Shown: positions 1 through 9,173, counted from the first letter of the stretch. The stretch: DNA of 42,838 nt from UBA2040 sp002332715 (GCA_029242295.1 JAQWUF010000199.1:1-42838), one strand, 5' to 3'. Numbers and translations are program-made. The notes: generated by a model from the letters alone, not told the origin.

Positions 1-1117
1 AAGCAAAATGTATAAACCGCATCGTCCGAAAAGCCAAATGCGTAAACAATATCTTCGGATTTGCATTTCGCTCAATATGATAGTGCGCCTCACTGAAAAT
101 AGTTAAGAAATCCGTCACATTATTCCCCGTGATAAACTTGGAAAAGTTCTTTAAAAAACCAGCCTCTTCTTGAGAAACTCTGGTCAATTGTTCTTCGGTA
201 TAATTCTTCAAAATACTCTGACGAACCATATGCAATGCATATTCCAAAAATATTTTTTGTGCTTCTCTTCCTATTCCTGAAACCATGTCCGCCCAATCCA
301 TCATTTCAAGCACATTTTTTTTATATGAAGACCGCATCAACTTTATAAAAATCATTCTGTTGTTGTCTTCGTTCTCAGCATTCATCAAATGCGCACGAAT
401 CAAACAAATATCGCCCTCAACTCGAGCTACCAAGCTTTGCGCTTCGTTTGCCGATAAATCTGTACTCGTCTGAACATAATGCGCCACCTCAGCAAAGCCC
501 AATCGCGGTATCTTTTTGAGCTGAGCTCGTGAGATTATTGTGGGTAAAATTTTCTCGGGATTTTCTGCTAAAATCAAGATAATAGTATTATCCGCTGGTT
601 CTTCTAATGTCTTCAACATTTTATTTGCGAAGGTGGCATTCATCTCCTCGGCCATCCAAATAATGACAACCTTATATCCGCCTTCAAATGACATTAAGGA
701 CAATTTTTTAAGCACCTCTTTACTCTCTTCGGTGCCAATAATTGATCGACGCCCTTTTTTGTCAGTATAATTTATCCAATCGTTCAGATTGAAATAAGGC
801 GACGTTCCAGCCGCTTCTCGCCAATTCGAAATCATTCCATCGCTGGTCTTTGATATGGCTTGAACGGTTGGAAAAACAAAATGTACATCGGGGTGAATAA
901 GCTGTTTGGTTTTAGAACAAGAAGCGCAAACGCCGCAAGAATCTTCCTTGCTTTTGTTTTCACAAAACAAATATTGAGTGTAGGCCAAGGCTAAAGCTAA
1001 GTTGCCGTATCCGTTTTTTCCTAAAAATAATTGGGCATGACTCATTTTCTCAGAACGGATCTCGTTGATCATTCTTTTCTTCAAGTCTATTTGGCCGACT
1101 ACTTCACTAAATTGCAT
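1..1117 (-). CDS. holB: DNA polymerase III subunit delta' (partial, C-terminus cut by window edge)
   Basis: Clamp-loader subunit that helps load the sliding clamp during replication. I translated it from the minus strand starting at the ATG at 1117; 372 codons are visible with no stop before the window edge, close to full length for the family. The N-terminus has an AAA+ fold with a degenerate P-loop (GKNGYGNLA, residues 33-41), as expected for a delta' subunit that does not hydrolyse ATP. A four-Cys zinc site follows at C52, C61, C64 and C67 (CGVCASC). Other clamp-loader signatures are HPDVHFVFPTV, LKTLEEP and the sensor-like ISRAQ. It is transcribed divergently from the EamA gene, with a promoter-like box only a few bases upstream. 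The assignment is secure; only the last residues are missing. Confidence 0.93.
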   Translation of the reverse strand, partial: MQFSEVVGQIDLKKRMINEIRSEKMSHAQLFLGKNGYGNLALALAYTQYLFCENKSKEDSCGVCASCSKTKQLIHPDVHFVFPTVQAISKTSDGMISNWREAAGTSPYFNLNDWINYTDKKGRRSIIGTEESKEVLKKLSLMSFEGGYKVVIIWMAEEMNATFANKMLKTLEEPADNTIILILAENPEKILPTIISRAQLKKIPRLGFAEVAHYVQTSTDLSANEAQSLVARVEGDICLIRAHLMNAENEDNNRMIFIKLMRSSYKKNVLEMMDWADMVSGIGREAQKIFLEYALHMVRQSILKNYTEEQLTRVSQEEAGFLKNFSKFITGNNVTDFLTIFSEAHYHIERNANPKILFTHLAFRTMRFIHFA

Positions 1118-1121
1118 ATTC

Positions 1122-1150
1122 CAAAATTAACCAAATTCCTCGCCTCGCAA
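1122..1150 (-). promoter_or_regulatory. Putative promoter of holB
   Basis: On the minus strand a TTG (1150-1148) is followed after 18 bases by TAATTTTG (1129-1122), matching the Bacteroidota pattern TTG-N(17-23)-TAnnTTTG. Only four bases separate the box from the ATG at 1117, so the transcript would be nearly leaderless. A chance match cannot be excluded in AT-rich DNA. Confidence 0.35.
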
Positions 1151-1250
1151 AGACTTCAATTTCTATTCTTTTACGCTCTTATCAACAGTTTTTGTCGACC
1201 TCATCTTTTTCTTCTTTATTTTTACAAGCTTTAAATCGCTCAATTTAAAA

Positions 1251-2153
1251 ATGCTAAAAAATCTCAGACATCACATCTTGTTGCATGCCATCATTTTTTT
1301 ATGGGGGTTTACGGGTATTTTGGGTAAGCTCATCAAGCTCGACAGCATGGTCATCGTCTGGTGGCGCTTGCTTATTGCTTTTGTTGCGCTTTGGCTTTTT
1401 CTCAAGATCCGTAAATGGAAATTCCAAGTTCATTCCCGAAAACAGTTGTTTGGAATAATCGGAGTTGGCGCTTTTGTCGGTCTGCATTGGGTTACCTTCT
1501 TTCTTGCCATACAATTGTCCACAGCCTCTCTAGCGATATTGTGCTTGTCCACGGCAACTTTGCACGTGGCTTGGTTGGAACCAATTATCATGAAAAAACG
1601 CTTTTTGAAAACAGAATTTATGTTTGGTCTTTTGATAATTGCTGCGCTAATTTTCGTTTCCGGCGATTTTAGCACGAAGGACTATCTCGCCTTGTTTGTT
1701 GGATTATTGTCTGCATTATTTGCCTCACTTTTTGCTGTTTTTAACGCTCGACTGGTTCAAACGAACAAATCATCCACGATCAGTTTAATTGAGTTTTTTG
1801 TGGCTTTCTTTCTCTTGTCGATTTACTTAATTGCAAAAGGAGATTTTAATTCTTCTTTATTCGTTATGACCACTTCTGACTTTTTATGGCTCCTGTTTTT
1901 GGGTATCGTTTGTACTTCTTTTGCTTTTTTAGTTGTGGTAGACTTAGTAAAACGTTTAGGCGCTTTCACTGTTTCCTTGAGCATCAACATGGAGCCTGTT
2001 TACACGATTTTCTTGGCTATTGTTATTTTAGGAGAAAACCAACTTTTAAATTACAAGTTCTACGTTGGGGCCGTAATTATAGTACTTGTTGTAGTCGTAA
2101 ATGGGCTTGTTAAATACTATATAAAAGCGAAAGCGCTAAAAAAATTAAAGTAG
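1251..2153 (+). CDS. EamA/DMT-superfamily permease
   Basis: A 300-residue inner-membrane protein of the drug/metabolite transporter superfamily. It is made almost wholly of hydrophobic helices, about ten, arranged as two EamA-type halves. The first opens with AIIFLWGFTGILGKL and a WWRLLIA helix. The second half has FLGIVCTSFAFLVVV and the typical NMEPVYTIFLA segment near residue 245. Members export amino acids, metabolites or drugs; the substrate cannot be read from the sequence. Its stop lies inside the 3' end of the converging GH3-family gene (9 bp overlap), so there is no room for a separate terminator. It is divergent from holB. Confidence 0.88.
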   Translation: MLKNLRHHILLHAIIFLWGFTGILGKLIKLDSMVIVWWRLLIAFVALWLFLKIRKWKFQVHSRKQLFGIIGVGAFVGLHWVTFFLAIQLSTASLAILCLSTATLHVAWLEPIIMKKRFLKTEFMFGLLIIAALIFVSGDFSTKDYLALFVGLLSALFASLFAVFNARLVQTNKSSTISLIEFFVAFFLLSIYLIAKGDFNSSLFVMTTSDFLWLLFLGIVCTSFAFLVVVDLVKRLGAFTVSLSINMEPVYTIFLAIVILGENQLLNYKFYVGAVIIVLVVVVNGLVKYYIKAKALKKLK

Positions 2154-3671
2154 GTTTTTCGATGAAAGAAAGTCCATCCAAAGCTTTGTTTGATTACCAT
2201 TCAACACTCTAGGAAATTTATTCTGAGCACCTGATTTGCCGATGCTGCTCATAAACTCGTAAAATGTTTCATTTGGCATGATTTTCAAAACAGGATCTTT
2301 CAAATTGTATTTTCGCGACGAAGCATAGTCATCATTTAAATTACAAATTTCTTTGTCAATTGACTTCATTACCTCTTCTTCGTTCAAGTCACCCGAGGAT
2401 CCCAAAAACCAATAATGCCTTAATTCATCGCCATCTGCGTACAAACAAAACTCGCTCAAATCAGATGAATAACGCTCTCCCACATATTGAATGGCATTGT
2501 TGATGTTGTCTAAAGACAAATGCTCTCCTACCAAACTGACAAATTGACGAATTCGACCTGTTATAATAATCTCATAATTGTCTTTGTCAACAAAACGAAC
2601 AAGGTCGCCTATCATGTAGCGCCAGAGTCCAGCATTTGTTGAAATAACAATCGCGTAATCTACTCCCTCTTCCACTTCGTTTAAGGTAAAGGCTTGATGT
2701 GGATTTCTCAAGGATCCATCGTCTGTGAAATAATCAGAATTAAAAGGAATAAACTCGAAGAAAATTCCATTGTTTAACAACAGCTCCATGCCTTCTCTGT
2801 CTGTTGCCGCTTGATAGGCGAAGTATCCCTCACTAGCCAAATACGTGTCGAGATAATGTACTTTATCGCCCAAAACTTTATTGATTCTTGGTAAATAAGG
2901 CTTCATAAAAACTCCACCGTGCATATACACGTGAAAGTTGGGCCAGATCTCATGAATCGATTTGAGCTGGTATCGTTCAATTATTTTTTCTATCAAAAAA
3001 ATGCACCAAGTTGGCACTCCTGCAACGACTCCAATGTTCCATTCGGGAGCCTTTTCCACCATTAACTCCAATTTCTCTTCCCAGTTTTGGAGTTTAGTGA
3101 TTTTGTGTCCTGGTTTGGTAAATGGTGTTACGACTGGATTGGTGTACTTTTTCAAAATCCCGCTCAAGTCGCCTTCAATATGCGTTTCGTGTTTCACCAA
3201 TTTGGTGGATCCACCGACAATTAAAATTCCCGCTTGATAAAACTCTTCCGTCAATTCAAGTTCATGCAATATTGTCAACTGCTTTATCGTCGTCTTTTGA
3301 AAGGATCGAATCATGTTAATTGTGACTGGAATTCTCTTACTTGGTGAACCTGTTGTTCCGGAAGAAAGTGCGTAATGACGGATTCTTCCTGGCCAAATAA
3401 TATCGCGCTTTCCGTCTATGCAATCTTTTAACCAGTTGTCGTGAAAATCATTGTATTCTGTTATTGGAACTGAGGCTTGAAACGCATCGACTGACTCCTC
3501 TTCATTCAATATATTCTTGTAACGATATCGTTTTCCAAATTTCGTGTTCTTCGCTCTCTCTAAAAGCTTAACAAGGGTAATTACTTGATGATAATATTCC
3601 TTCGTTTTATTCTGCGATCGCTTATAAGATAAAGCGGTTGTTTTTTTTATCAGTTTACCAATTATCGGCAT
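2145..3671 (-). CDS. GH3 auxin-responsive-promoter family protein (acyl-adenylating enzyme fold)
   Basis: A 508-residue cytoplasmic protein of the GH3 family, which belongs to the ANL adenylate-forming superfamily. Plant GH3 enzymes conjugate amino acids to acyl acids such as auxin or jasmonate; bacterial homologues are common in Bacteroidota but their substrates are unknown. The ATP-binding loop YALSSGTTGSPSKRIPVT lies near residue 105, followed by TYLASEGYFAYQ, and by the RYMIGDLVRF segment before the C-terminal subdomain. The length is normal for the family. The start at ATG 3671 is supported by the conserved basic N-terminus and by an upstream promoter-like box. It converges on and overlaps the EamA gene. 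The family is clear; the reaction is not. Confidence 0.87.
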   Translation of the reverse strand: MPIIGKLIKKTTALSYKRSQNKTKEYYHQVITLVKLLERAKNTKFGKRYRYKNILNEEESVDAFQASVPITEYNDFHDNWLKDCIDGKRDIIWPGRIRHYALSSGTTGSPSKRIPVTINMIRSFQKTTIKQLTILHELELTEEFYQAGILIVGGSTKLVKHETHIEGDLSGILKKYTNPVVTPFTKPGHKITKLQNWEEKLELMVEKAPEWNIGVVAGVPTWCIFLIEKIIERYQLKSIHEIWPNFHVYMHGGVFMKPYLPRINKVLGDKVHYLDTYLASEGYFAYQAATDREGMELLLNNGIFFEFIPFNSDYFTDDGSLRNPHQAFTLNEVEEGVDYAIVISTNAGLWRYMIGDLVRFVDKDNYEIIITGRIRQFVSLVGEHLSLDNINNAIQYVGERYSSDLSEFCLYADGDELRHYWFLGSSGDLNEEEVMKSIDKEICNLNDDYASSRKYNLKDPVLKIMPNETFYEFMSSIGKSGAQNKFPRVLNGNQTKLWMDFLSSKNLL

Positions 3672-3696
3672 GCCCTTGCTTTTTTTAACACTTATT

Positions 3697-3704
3697 CAAA
3701 GTTA
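3697..3704 (-). promoter_or_regulatory. Putative -7 box upstream of the GH3-family gene
   Basis: TAACTTTG on the minus strand matches TAnnTTTG and ends 25 bases before the ATG at 3671. I see no well-spaced TTG partner upstream, so support is moderate. Confidence 0.35.
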
Positions 3705-3750
3705 GTTTTATTTTATCAAAACCACTGAAAGCTATTAAATTAAGCAACCC

Positions 3751-3784
3751 TTGGCTCTTTTATGGGTTTAATTGCTTAAATTTG
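3751..3784 (+). promoter_or_regulatory. Putative promoter of the universal stress protein gene
   Basis: TTG at 3751-3753 and TAAATTTG at 3777-3784 are separated by 23 bases and lie about 20 bases upstream of the ATG at 3804, the layout expected of a Bacteroidota housekeeping promoter. Confidence 0.45.
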
Positions 3785-3803
3785 AAACACTAATTATAAC
3801 ACG

Positions 3804-4616
3804 ATGAAAACCTTTGTTGTCCCTTACGATTTTTCCCCTGTAGCAGACTTAGCTTTGCAACACGCAGTTACGACAGCTAGCACTATGGAAGCAAAAATTT
3901 ACGTGCTTCATGTTGTTCCCAAACAAAAAGATATCGCTGGCGCTCAAAAAGAGCTTAAAAAACATATTGTAAAATACGAAGGAAATACTGAGGTAGAACC
4001 CTACGTGAGAGTGGGTAGTATTTTCGAAGATATTGGTGAATTTGCAGCCGAACATCATGCTGAGCTTATTTTTATGGGCACTCACGGAACCAGAGGGTGG
4101 CAACATGTAACGGGTTCTCATGCATTAAAAGTAGTAACTAGCTCTAGGGTTCCTTTTATTATTGTACAAAAAGGTGAATTACAACCAACAGGATATGATG
4201 ATATCGTTGTGCCTTTAGATCTTGAAAAAGAATCAAAGCAAAAATTGACGATTGTGGCTGATTTAGCCATGTATTTCAAATCAAGAGTTCATGTTATTAT
4301 TCCTGAGGAAACCGATGAATTCTTGCGTCATAAAACAGAAGCTAATATTCAATTTGCTCAAAAATTCTTCTCGGAAAGAAAAATCGAAATCACGGTTAGA
4401 TCCGTCAGCCCTTCTGGGTTTGACGAAGAAGTTGTGAAACACGCAATTGAAACAAAATCAGACTTAATTGCCATTATGAACCTTCACAAAAACAGTTTGT
4501 TTGGCACACTTACCTCTGGTCATGAACCATACATTATCAACAACGAAGCTGGAATTTCGACTTTAATTGTTAACCCTATGGATTCACCCTATGGAACAAG
4601 TGTTTTGTTCTCATAA
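3804..4616 (+). CDS. Universal stress protein, tandem UspA domains
   Basis: A 270-residue cytoplasmic protein of two fused Usp domains (about 1-142 and 148-270). The first begins with VVPYDFSPVADLALQHA and ends in the nucleotide-loop region GTHGTRGW...TGSHA before VPFIIV, resembling the ATP-binding type although the spacing differs slightly from the classic G-2X-G-9X-G(S/T). The second domain (IVVPLDLEKESKQ to GISTLIVNP) keeps the fold but lacks a recognisable nucleotide loop. Usp proteins respond to starvation and stress, often by binding ATP. It sits alone between converging neighbours and has its own promoter-like sequence. The family is secure; the specific role is unknown. Confidence 0.88.
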   Translation: MKTFVVPYDFSPVADLALQHAVTTASTMEAKIYVLHVVPKQKDIAGAQKELKKHIVKYEGNTEVEPYVRVGSIFEDIGEFAAEHHAELIFMGTHGTRGWQHVTGSHALKVVTSSRVPFIIVQKGELQPTGYDDIVVPLDLEKESKQKLTIVADLAMYFKSRVHVIIPEETDEFLRHKTEANIQFAQKFFSERKIEITVRSVSPSGFDEEVVKHAIETKSDLIAIMNLHKNSLFGTLTSGHEPYIINNEAGISTLIVNPMDSPYGTSVLFS

Positions 4617-4666
4617 AGTTTTGACTCGGAGTTCTTTCGGACAAATTAACCTGGGTCAATGATCAA

Positions 4667-7600
4667 TTAATCCAAATATGCATCCATCTTTAAGCGCTCT
4701 TTAATCTCTATTAAATTCTGCTGTTTCTTTTTATCTCTTAACCGAATAGACGTATCGGTAAAGTACTTGTGCAACTTAAAAAAAGACACCTGAACTTCGT
4801 CCCAATGGCGGCTGTTTTTGATTTTACCTCTTTCCTGCAATTCCCGTTTTAAACGATCTGAAATTTCATGGAAATCATCACGCCCAAGGTAATCTAAATC
4901 TGCATCGCACATAATTTCTTCGAGCTTGTTTTTTGGGTTGTGCGGAATTTTAGTAACGAAAATCAACTCTTTGACTTTATCAATATGTTCTTTAGTGTAA
5001 CCAAATTGTGGTAAAATTTCTTCCGCCATTTTTGCCCCAACAGGCTCGTTGTTATCGTACTTTTCTATGAAACCAGCGTCATGATAACTCGATGCTGTTT
5101 TGAGCAAATAGAGGCCTTCATCTGTGATGCCTTCTTGTTCGGCAATAGATTCGGCGGCCCGCACCACATCTTGGGTATGTTCAAGACAGTGATAATACAA
5201 TCCGCTATCCAGCTTGTCTTTCAGTAATTGTGTGATTTTTTGTTCTGCTTTGAAATAATTAATTCCACTATAAATAATTAAATCAAGCACTTTTTTGAAC
5301 CTTTCATTCGGATAAACCCCATTTCCTCCTTCGGACAATTCGGTTTTAATTCGATCAACTGTGAACATCTCGAGCAAATTCTTACTCTTTGATTCAACTT
5401 TTCCTTTGTAGGTGGTATCAAAAAACGAACTAATATATTCGTGTGTATTTCCAGTTACGGTTACTTTGCCAGGCTCTCCTAAAGTTTCCATTTGTTGTGC
5501 CTTGTTCACCGAGGCTCCCCAAATATCATACGCAAACTTCTTGCTTCCTATAACTCCTGCCGTGACTTCACCTGTATTTATTCCTAATCTAAGTTTCCAG
5601 GTTTGTTCGCCTTTTTTCTTCTCGGCTTTCATGTGATTTGTTACAAAATCTTGCATTTGAAGCCCTGCCAAACACGCCTCAATTGGATTGGAGTTGTTGC
5701 GAGCTGGCACACCGCCAGCTGCCATGTATGCATCCCCAATTGTTTTAATTTTTTCGATATTGTTTTGTTCTATAATATGGTCAAACTTGGTAAAAAAGAA
5801 ATCCAATTGTTCAACGACCTCTGTTGGTTTCAGCTTATCAGAAATCTTTGTAAACCCAACAAAATCACTAAAAATAACACTCACTTTTTTGTATGCGCGT
5901 GCTTTTGCTTTTCCTTTTTTCTTAAGCTCATTTAAAGTGTCGGTTGGAATAATATTTGTCAGCAAACTTTCTGTTCTATCTTTTTCAATTTGGAGAAGTC
6001 GTTGTTTTTCCAATACCTTATTCCGCTCTTCTTCAATCTGTTTTTTCTGAATCTCAATTTGAACATTTTGAGTTCTAATTTCTTTTGTTCTTTCTTGAAT
6101 TTTTTCTTCTAGCCTCAATTGTTCGAGTCTTTCTGATTCTAATCTATATCTCAAATAACCAAACAAAAGAATTGCAGCTAAAATTCCACAAATCACATAG
6201 AACCACCAACGTAACCAAAATGGCGATTCAACAATAATTTTCATCACCGCTGGCGTTTTCGACCAGGCGCCCGAACCTTTTCTCGCGTATACCTTCAATA
6301 TATAGCTCCCATAATTCAAGGAGTTAAAGTGTATTTCATTATCCGTCCCTAAAAAGATTTCACCTTCATTCGAGCCTTCTAGTATGTACTTGTATTGAAC
6401 CAATTCGGGATTGGACATGTCTGAGGGCTGAAAGCGTATCGTAAAACTGCGTTGGTTTCTATCCAAAACCAATTCATCAACAAGCGATAGTGGTTTTGAT
6501 AATATGTCACTGGCTTTAGACGGTTTTAACCATTCTTGCTCTAATTTAATTCTTGAAAACTGTACTGTTATATCAGGACTTTGATAAGACAAACTTCTTG
6601 GGTCGAAGTAATTAAATCCATAAATCCCCCCAAAAAACAGCTTGCCTGATGTCGAATTCATATACGCTCCTGCGTTCATTCCGTCGCTCATTAACCCCTC
6701 TACTTCTGTGAAGTTAATTGCCATTCCTGTCCCTGGATCTAACTTGCAAAGACCTTTGTTCGTGCTGAGCCAAATTAAACCTTGATCATCAGCAAGAATC
6801 CCGCAAACCACATTATTTGGAAGGCCAGAGTTTTTATCGAACACTTTCGTTTCACGCGTTTCCATATTGTGCATCAATACTCCAGACCCTAGGGTTCCTA
6901 ACCAATATTCATCAGCGTTTTTATGCAAAATACTCGTAATGTTATCTTTGGTGTATTTAGCCAAAATATCATTCCGTTCGTACGGACGTATGTGCGGAGT
7001 TTCCTCTGATTCATTCAAATAATTGAGTCCACCACCACTTGTTGCAAACCACATTTTACCATTAATGTCTTTATATACAACTCTACATGCTCCAGCAGTT
7101 ATCGAACGATTTCTCTTCTTTGAGTCGTGATTAAACTCTTGAATTGTTTTCTTCGCTCTGTCATACAACAAAACACCCGCCTTTGTTCCTAAAAAGATTT
7201 TGTCTTCTCGCCAATCGTCCATGGAATAAATCCACGCTTTGTTAGGTCCGCCCTGTTTTGCAGTGTAAATAGGTGTAAAACTATAACTGCCTTGCTTAAT
7301 GTTTAACTCATATAATCCATCAACGCAACCAACTAGAACTTGATTTGCGTTGACTACATGTATTGCAAAAATGGAGCTCTCCTTTCGTTCTCCTCGTCCT
7401 ATATCGTTTTGATTTCTATAATAATGCTCGTACTCGCTTTTTACTCTGTTGTACCTAGAAAGAGCGTTGTCCGTTCCTATAAATAAATATTCAGTTGTAG
7501 GGTCTTCACCAAAACACCAAACGCTCGCATTAGGCAGCCCTTTTTTTAAATCGGTCATTGGGCCTACACTATAAAAGCCGTCTGTGACTGCTTCGAAATT

Positions 7601-8566
7601 GCTGAGTCCGCGTTGAGTCCCAACCCAAAATGTACCTGCTTTGTCTCTAAACAAAATGTTTATTTCGTTGAAAAGGAGGGCGTGTTTTTGGTATATATCT
7701 TGTGAGCTATTAAATATTGTTCCGTCATTTTGAAGGGTAAACAGACCTTCATTTGCTGACGTAAAAAACCAAGAACCTTTTTCTAAATAAAGATCAGTTA
7801 TATTTAGTCTTCCAAAAGTTTCGCGCAGTTCTCCGAAGCTTTCATGTAGCTTATTTTGTTTTTCATAATAACTAAAAACCCCTTGATTCGTCGCAAGAAA
7901 AATACGATTCTCACCTATTTTCACAATTCTATTTACTGTGGGATAAACTCCTTCCCCAGGAAATTCCAACAGTTTTAGGTTGTTTGTAATTGGATTCCAG
8001 AGGTATATACCGTTATCCTTCGTGTTTACCAACACTTTTGTTGGGCTGAGAACAAGAATATTAATGGCGTTTTGCAGCTCTGGCCGTCGTTTAAACGCCT
8101 CAAACTTTTTGGTTTTTGTATTGAAGCGCTGTATACCATGCGAGGAACTCGCCATCCAAATGTCTTGTTCGTCAGAAACCCAAATGTCATCGATTTGTAA
8201 GGCTACATTTTGACCTAAATTGTGCGTTTTAAAAGTTTCTAATCGAGGGTCATAAGCAGTAAGTCCATTGTTCGTCCCAAACCACAACCTTCCATCTGTC
8301 GTTTTTCCAGAACACTTGATGAATTCACTTTCTAAACCTTCGGTGTCGTCCGAATTGAAAACCTGAAATTCATAGCCATCAAATTTGTTGAGACCATCTT
8401 GGGTCCCTATCCAAAGCGCGTTCGTGAAATCTTGTTGAATAGTCGTAACCGCACCTTGAGAAAGCCCGCTGGTAATCGTAAAATTTCGGAAACGATAAGC
8501 CGTCTGCGAAAAACTAAACGCAGAAACGAAAAGCAATAAAAACAAAAAAGTGCTACTTCGTATCAT
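4667..8566 (-). CDS. Membrane sensor with Reg_prop beta-propeller, Y_Y_Y domain, class III adenylyl cyclase-like domain and HD phosphohydrolase domain
   Basis: A very large sensor protein (1299 residues from ATG 8566; a TTG at 8590 would add eight residues ahead of the signal peptide and is less likely). Residues 1-21 form a signal peptide. About 25-690 are two-component-regulator propeller repeats (for example LWIGTQDGLNKFDG, IWLSTNKGLCKLDPG). A Y_Y_Y-like domain follows to about 780, then a single membrane helix near 787-805 and a coiled coil to about 880. The cyclase domain (about 890-1070) has both metal-binding Asp motifs (FSDFVGFT, KTIGDAYMA) and the adenine-selecting Lys (EKIKTIGD) and Asp (YDIWG). 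The NxxxR motif reads NKAQQ, so the transition-state Arg is Gln. The C-terminal HD domain (about 1095-1285) has YYHCLEHTQD, SSYHDAG and DADLDYLG. The propeller presumably senses a periplasmic ligand and the output acts on a cyclic nucleotide. The gene follows ferritin on the same strand. Confidence 0.9.
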   Translation of the reverse strand: MIRSSTFLFLLLFVSAFSFSQTAYRFRNFTITSGLSQGAVTTIQQDFTNALWIGTQDGLNKFDGYEFQVFNSDDTEGLESEFIKCSGKTTDGRLWFGTNNGLTAYDPRLETFKTHNLGQNVALQIDDIWVSDEQDIWMASSSHGIQRFNTKTKKFEAFKRRPELQNAINILVLSPTKVLVNTKDNGIYLWNPITNNLKLLEFPGEGVYPTVNRIVKIGENRIFLATNQGVFSYYEKQNKLHESFGELRETFGRLNITDLYLEKGSWFFTSANEGLFTLQNDGTIFNSSQDIYQKHALLFNEINILFRDKAGTFWVGTQRGLSNFEAVTDGFYSVGPMTDLKKGLPNASVWCFGEDPTTEYLFIGTDNALSRYNRVKSEYEHYYRNQNDIGRGERKESSIFAIHVVNANQVLVGCVDGLYELNIKQGSYSFTPIYTAKQGGPNKAWIYSMDDWREDKIFLGTKAGVLLYDRAKKTIQEFNHDSKKRNRSITAGACRVVYKDINGKMWFATSGGGLNYLNESEETPHIRPYERNDILAKYTKDNITSILHKNADEYWLGTLGSGVLMHNMETRETKVFDKNSGLPNNVVCGILADDQGLIWLSTNKGLCKLDPGTGMAINFTEVEGLMSDGMNAGAYMNSTSGKLFFGGIYGFNYFDPRSLSYQSPDITVQFSRIKLEQEWLKPSKASDILSKPLSLVDELVLDRNQRSFTIRFQPSDMSNPELVQYKYILEGSNEGEIFLGTDNEIHFNSLNYGSYILKVYARKGSGAWSKTPAVMKIIVESPFWLRWWFYVICGILAAILLFGYLRYRLESERLEQLRLEEKIQERTKEIRTQNVQIEIQKKQIEEERNKVLEKQRLLQIEKDRTESLLTNIIPTDTLNELKKKGKAKARAYKKVSVIFSDFVGFTKISDKLKPTEVVEQLDFFFTKFDHIIEQNNIEKIKTIGDAYMAAGGVPARNNSNPIEACLAGLQMQDFVTNHMKAEKKKGEQTWKLRLGINTGEVTAGVIGSKKFAYDIWGASVNKAQQMETLGEPGKVTVTGNTHEYISSFFDTTYKGKVESKSKNLLEMFTVDRIKTELSEGGNGVYPNERFKKVLDLIIYSGINYFKAEQKITQLLKDKLDSGLYYHCLEHTQDVVRAAESIAEQEGITDEGLYLLKTASSYHDAGFIEKYDNNEPVGAKMAEEILPQFGYTKEHIDKVKELIFVTKIPHNPKNKLEEIMCDADLDYLGRDDFHEISDRLKRELQERGKIKNSRHWDEVQVSFFKLHKYFTDTSIRLRDKKKQQNLIEIKERLKMDAYLD

Positions 8567-8597
8567 ATCCGCTGGGCGATTTTTTAACAAAGTAACA

Positions 8598-8605
8598 CAA
8601 ATTTA
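8598..8605 (-). promoter_or_regulatory. Putative -7 box upstream of the sensor-cyclase gene
   Basis: TAAATTTG on the minus strand, 31 bases upstream of the ATG at 8566, lies in the short gap after ferritin. No clear TTG partner was found. It would allow transcription independent of ferritin. Confidence 0.35.
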
Positions 8606-8624
8606 TGTAATGAAAAAGCGCCGT

Positions 8625-9149
8625 TTAATTCGCCGGAGTGGCACCCGTTGCTGGAACACCGTTGATAGCTGAATTTTCTAAATCTCTATCAAACATATAC
8701 ATTCCGCCTTTGTCGCCGCCAATGAGTCTAATTTTATCTAAAATTGTTCTTGCCAAAGCTTCTTCTTCTAGTTGCTCCGCTACATACCATTGAATGAAAT
8801 TGTGGGTCGTGTAATCTTTTTCTTTCAAACAAATATCCACGATATTGTTTATGCTCGCCGTTACTTCAAGTTCGTGCTCTAATAATAATTCGAAGACTTT
8901 TTCGAGGTTTTTAAACTCAACTGGCGGTTGTTCTGTAGCTGGAATTATCGCTTGTCCTCCTCTTTCGTTGATGAATTTGACCAATTTCAACATATGAAAT
9001 CTTTCTTCGTCCGAATGTTGGTACATAAACTTCGCGGTTCCACTTAGACCATTGCACTCAGCCCAAGAAGCCATTGCAAGGTAAAACTGTGAGGAAGATA
9101 ATTCTTTTATAATTTGAGCGTTCAACGCTTTTTCTACTTTCTTATTCAT
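8625..9149 (-). CDS. ftnA: Non-haem ferritin
   Basis: A 174-residue iron-storage protein that oxidises Fe(II) and stores it in a 24-subunit cytoplasmic shell. The four-helix ferritin fold is clear. Ferroxidase-centre residues are visible at E16 (IIKELSSSQ), E49 and H52 (SDEERFHML), E93 (LEHELEVT) and E125-Q126 (VAEQLEEE), matching the bacterial FtnA pattern. There is no haem-ligand Met in the bacterioferritin position that I can recognise. The C-terminus has a short Ala/Pro/Gly-rich tail (about 163-174). It is followed on the same strand by the sensor-cyclase gene after a 58-base gap, and read-through between them is possible. Confidence 0.94.
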   Translation of the reverse strand: MNKKVEKALNAQIIKELSSSQFYLAMASWAECNGLSGTAKFMYQHSDEERFHMLKLVKFINERGGQAIIPATEQPPVEFKNLEKVFELLLEHELEVTASINNIVDICLKEKDYTTHNFIQWYVAEQLEEEALARTILDKIRLIGGDKGGMYMFDRDLENSAINGVPATGATPAN

Positions 9150-9173
9150 GAGTGAGTGCTTTTTTTAATATAA

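Noticed and set aside
1031..1234. Short plus-strand open frame over the holB start
   Set aside because: It is the antisense shadow of holB with no good start context or recognisable product.
8567..8590. TTG start adding eight residues to the sensor-cyclase
   Set aside because: The ATG at 8566 begins directly at a typical signal peptide.
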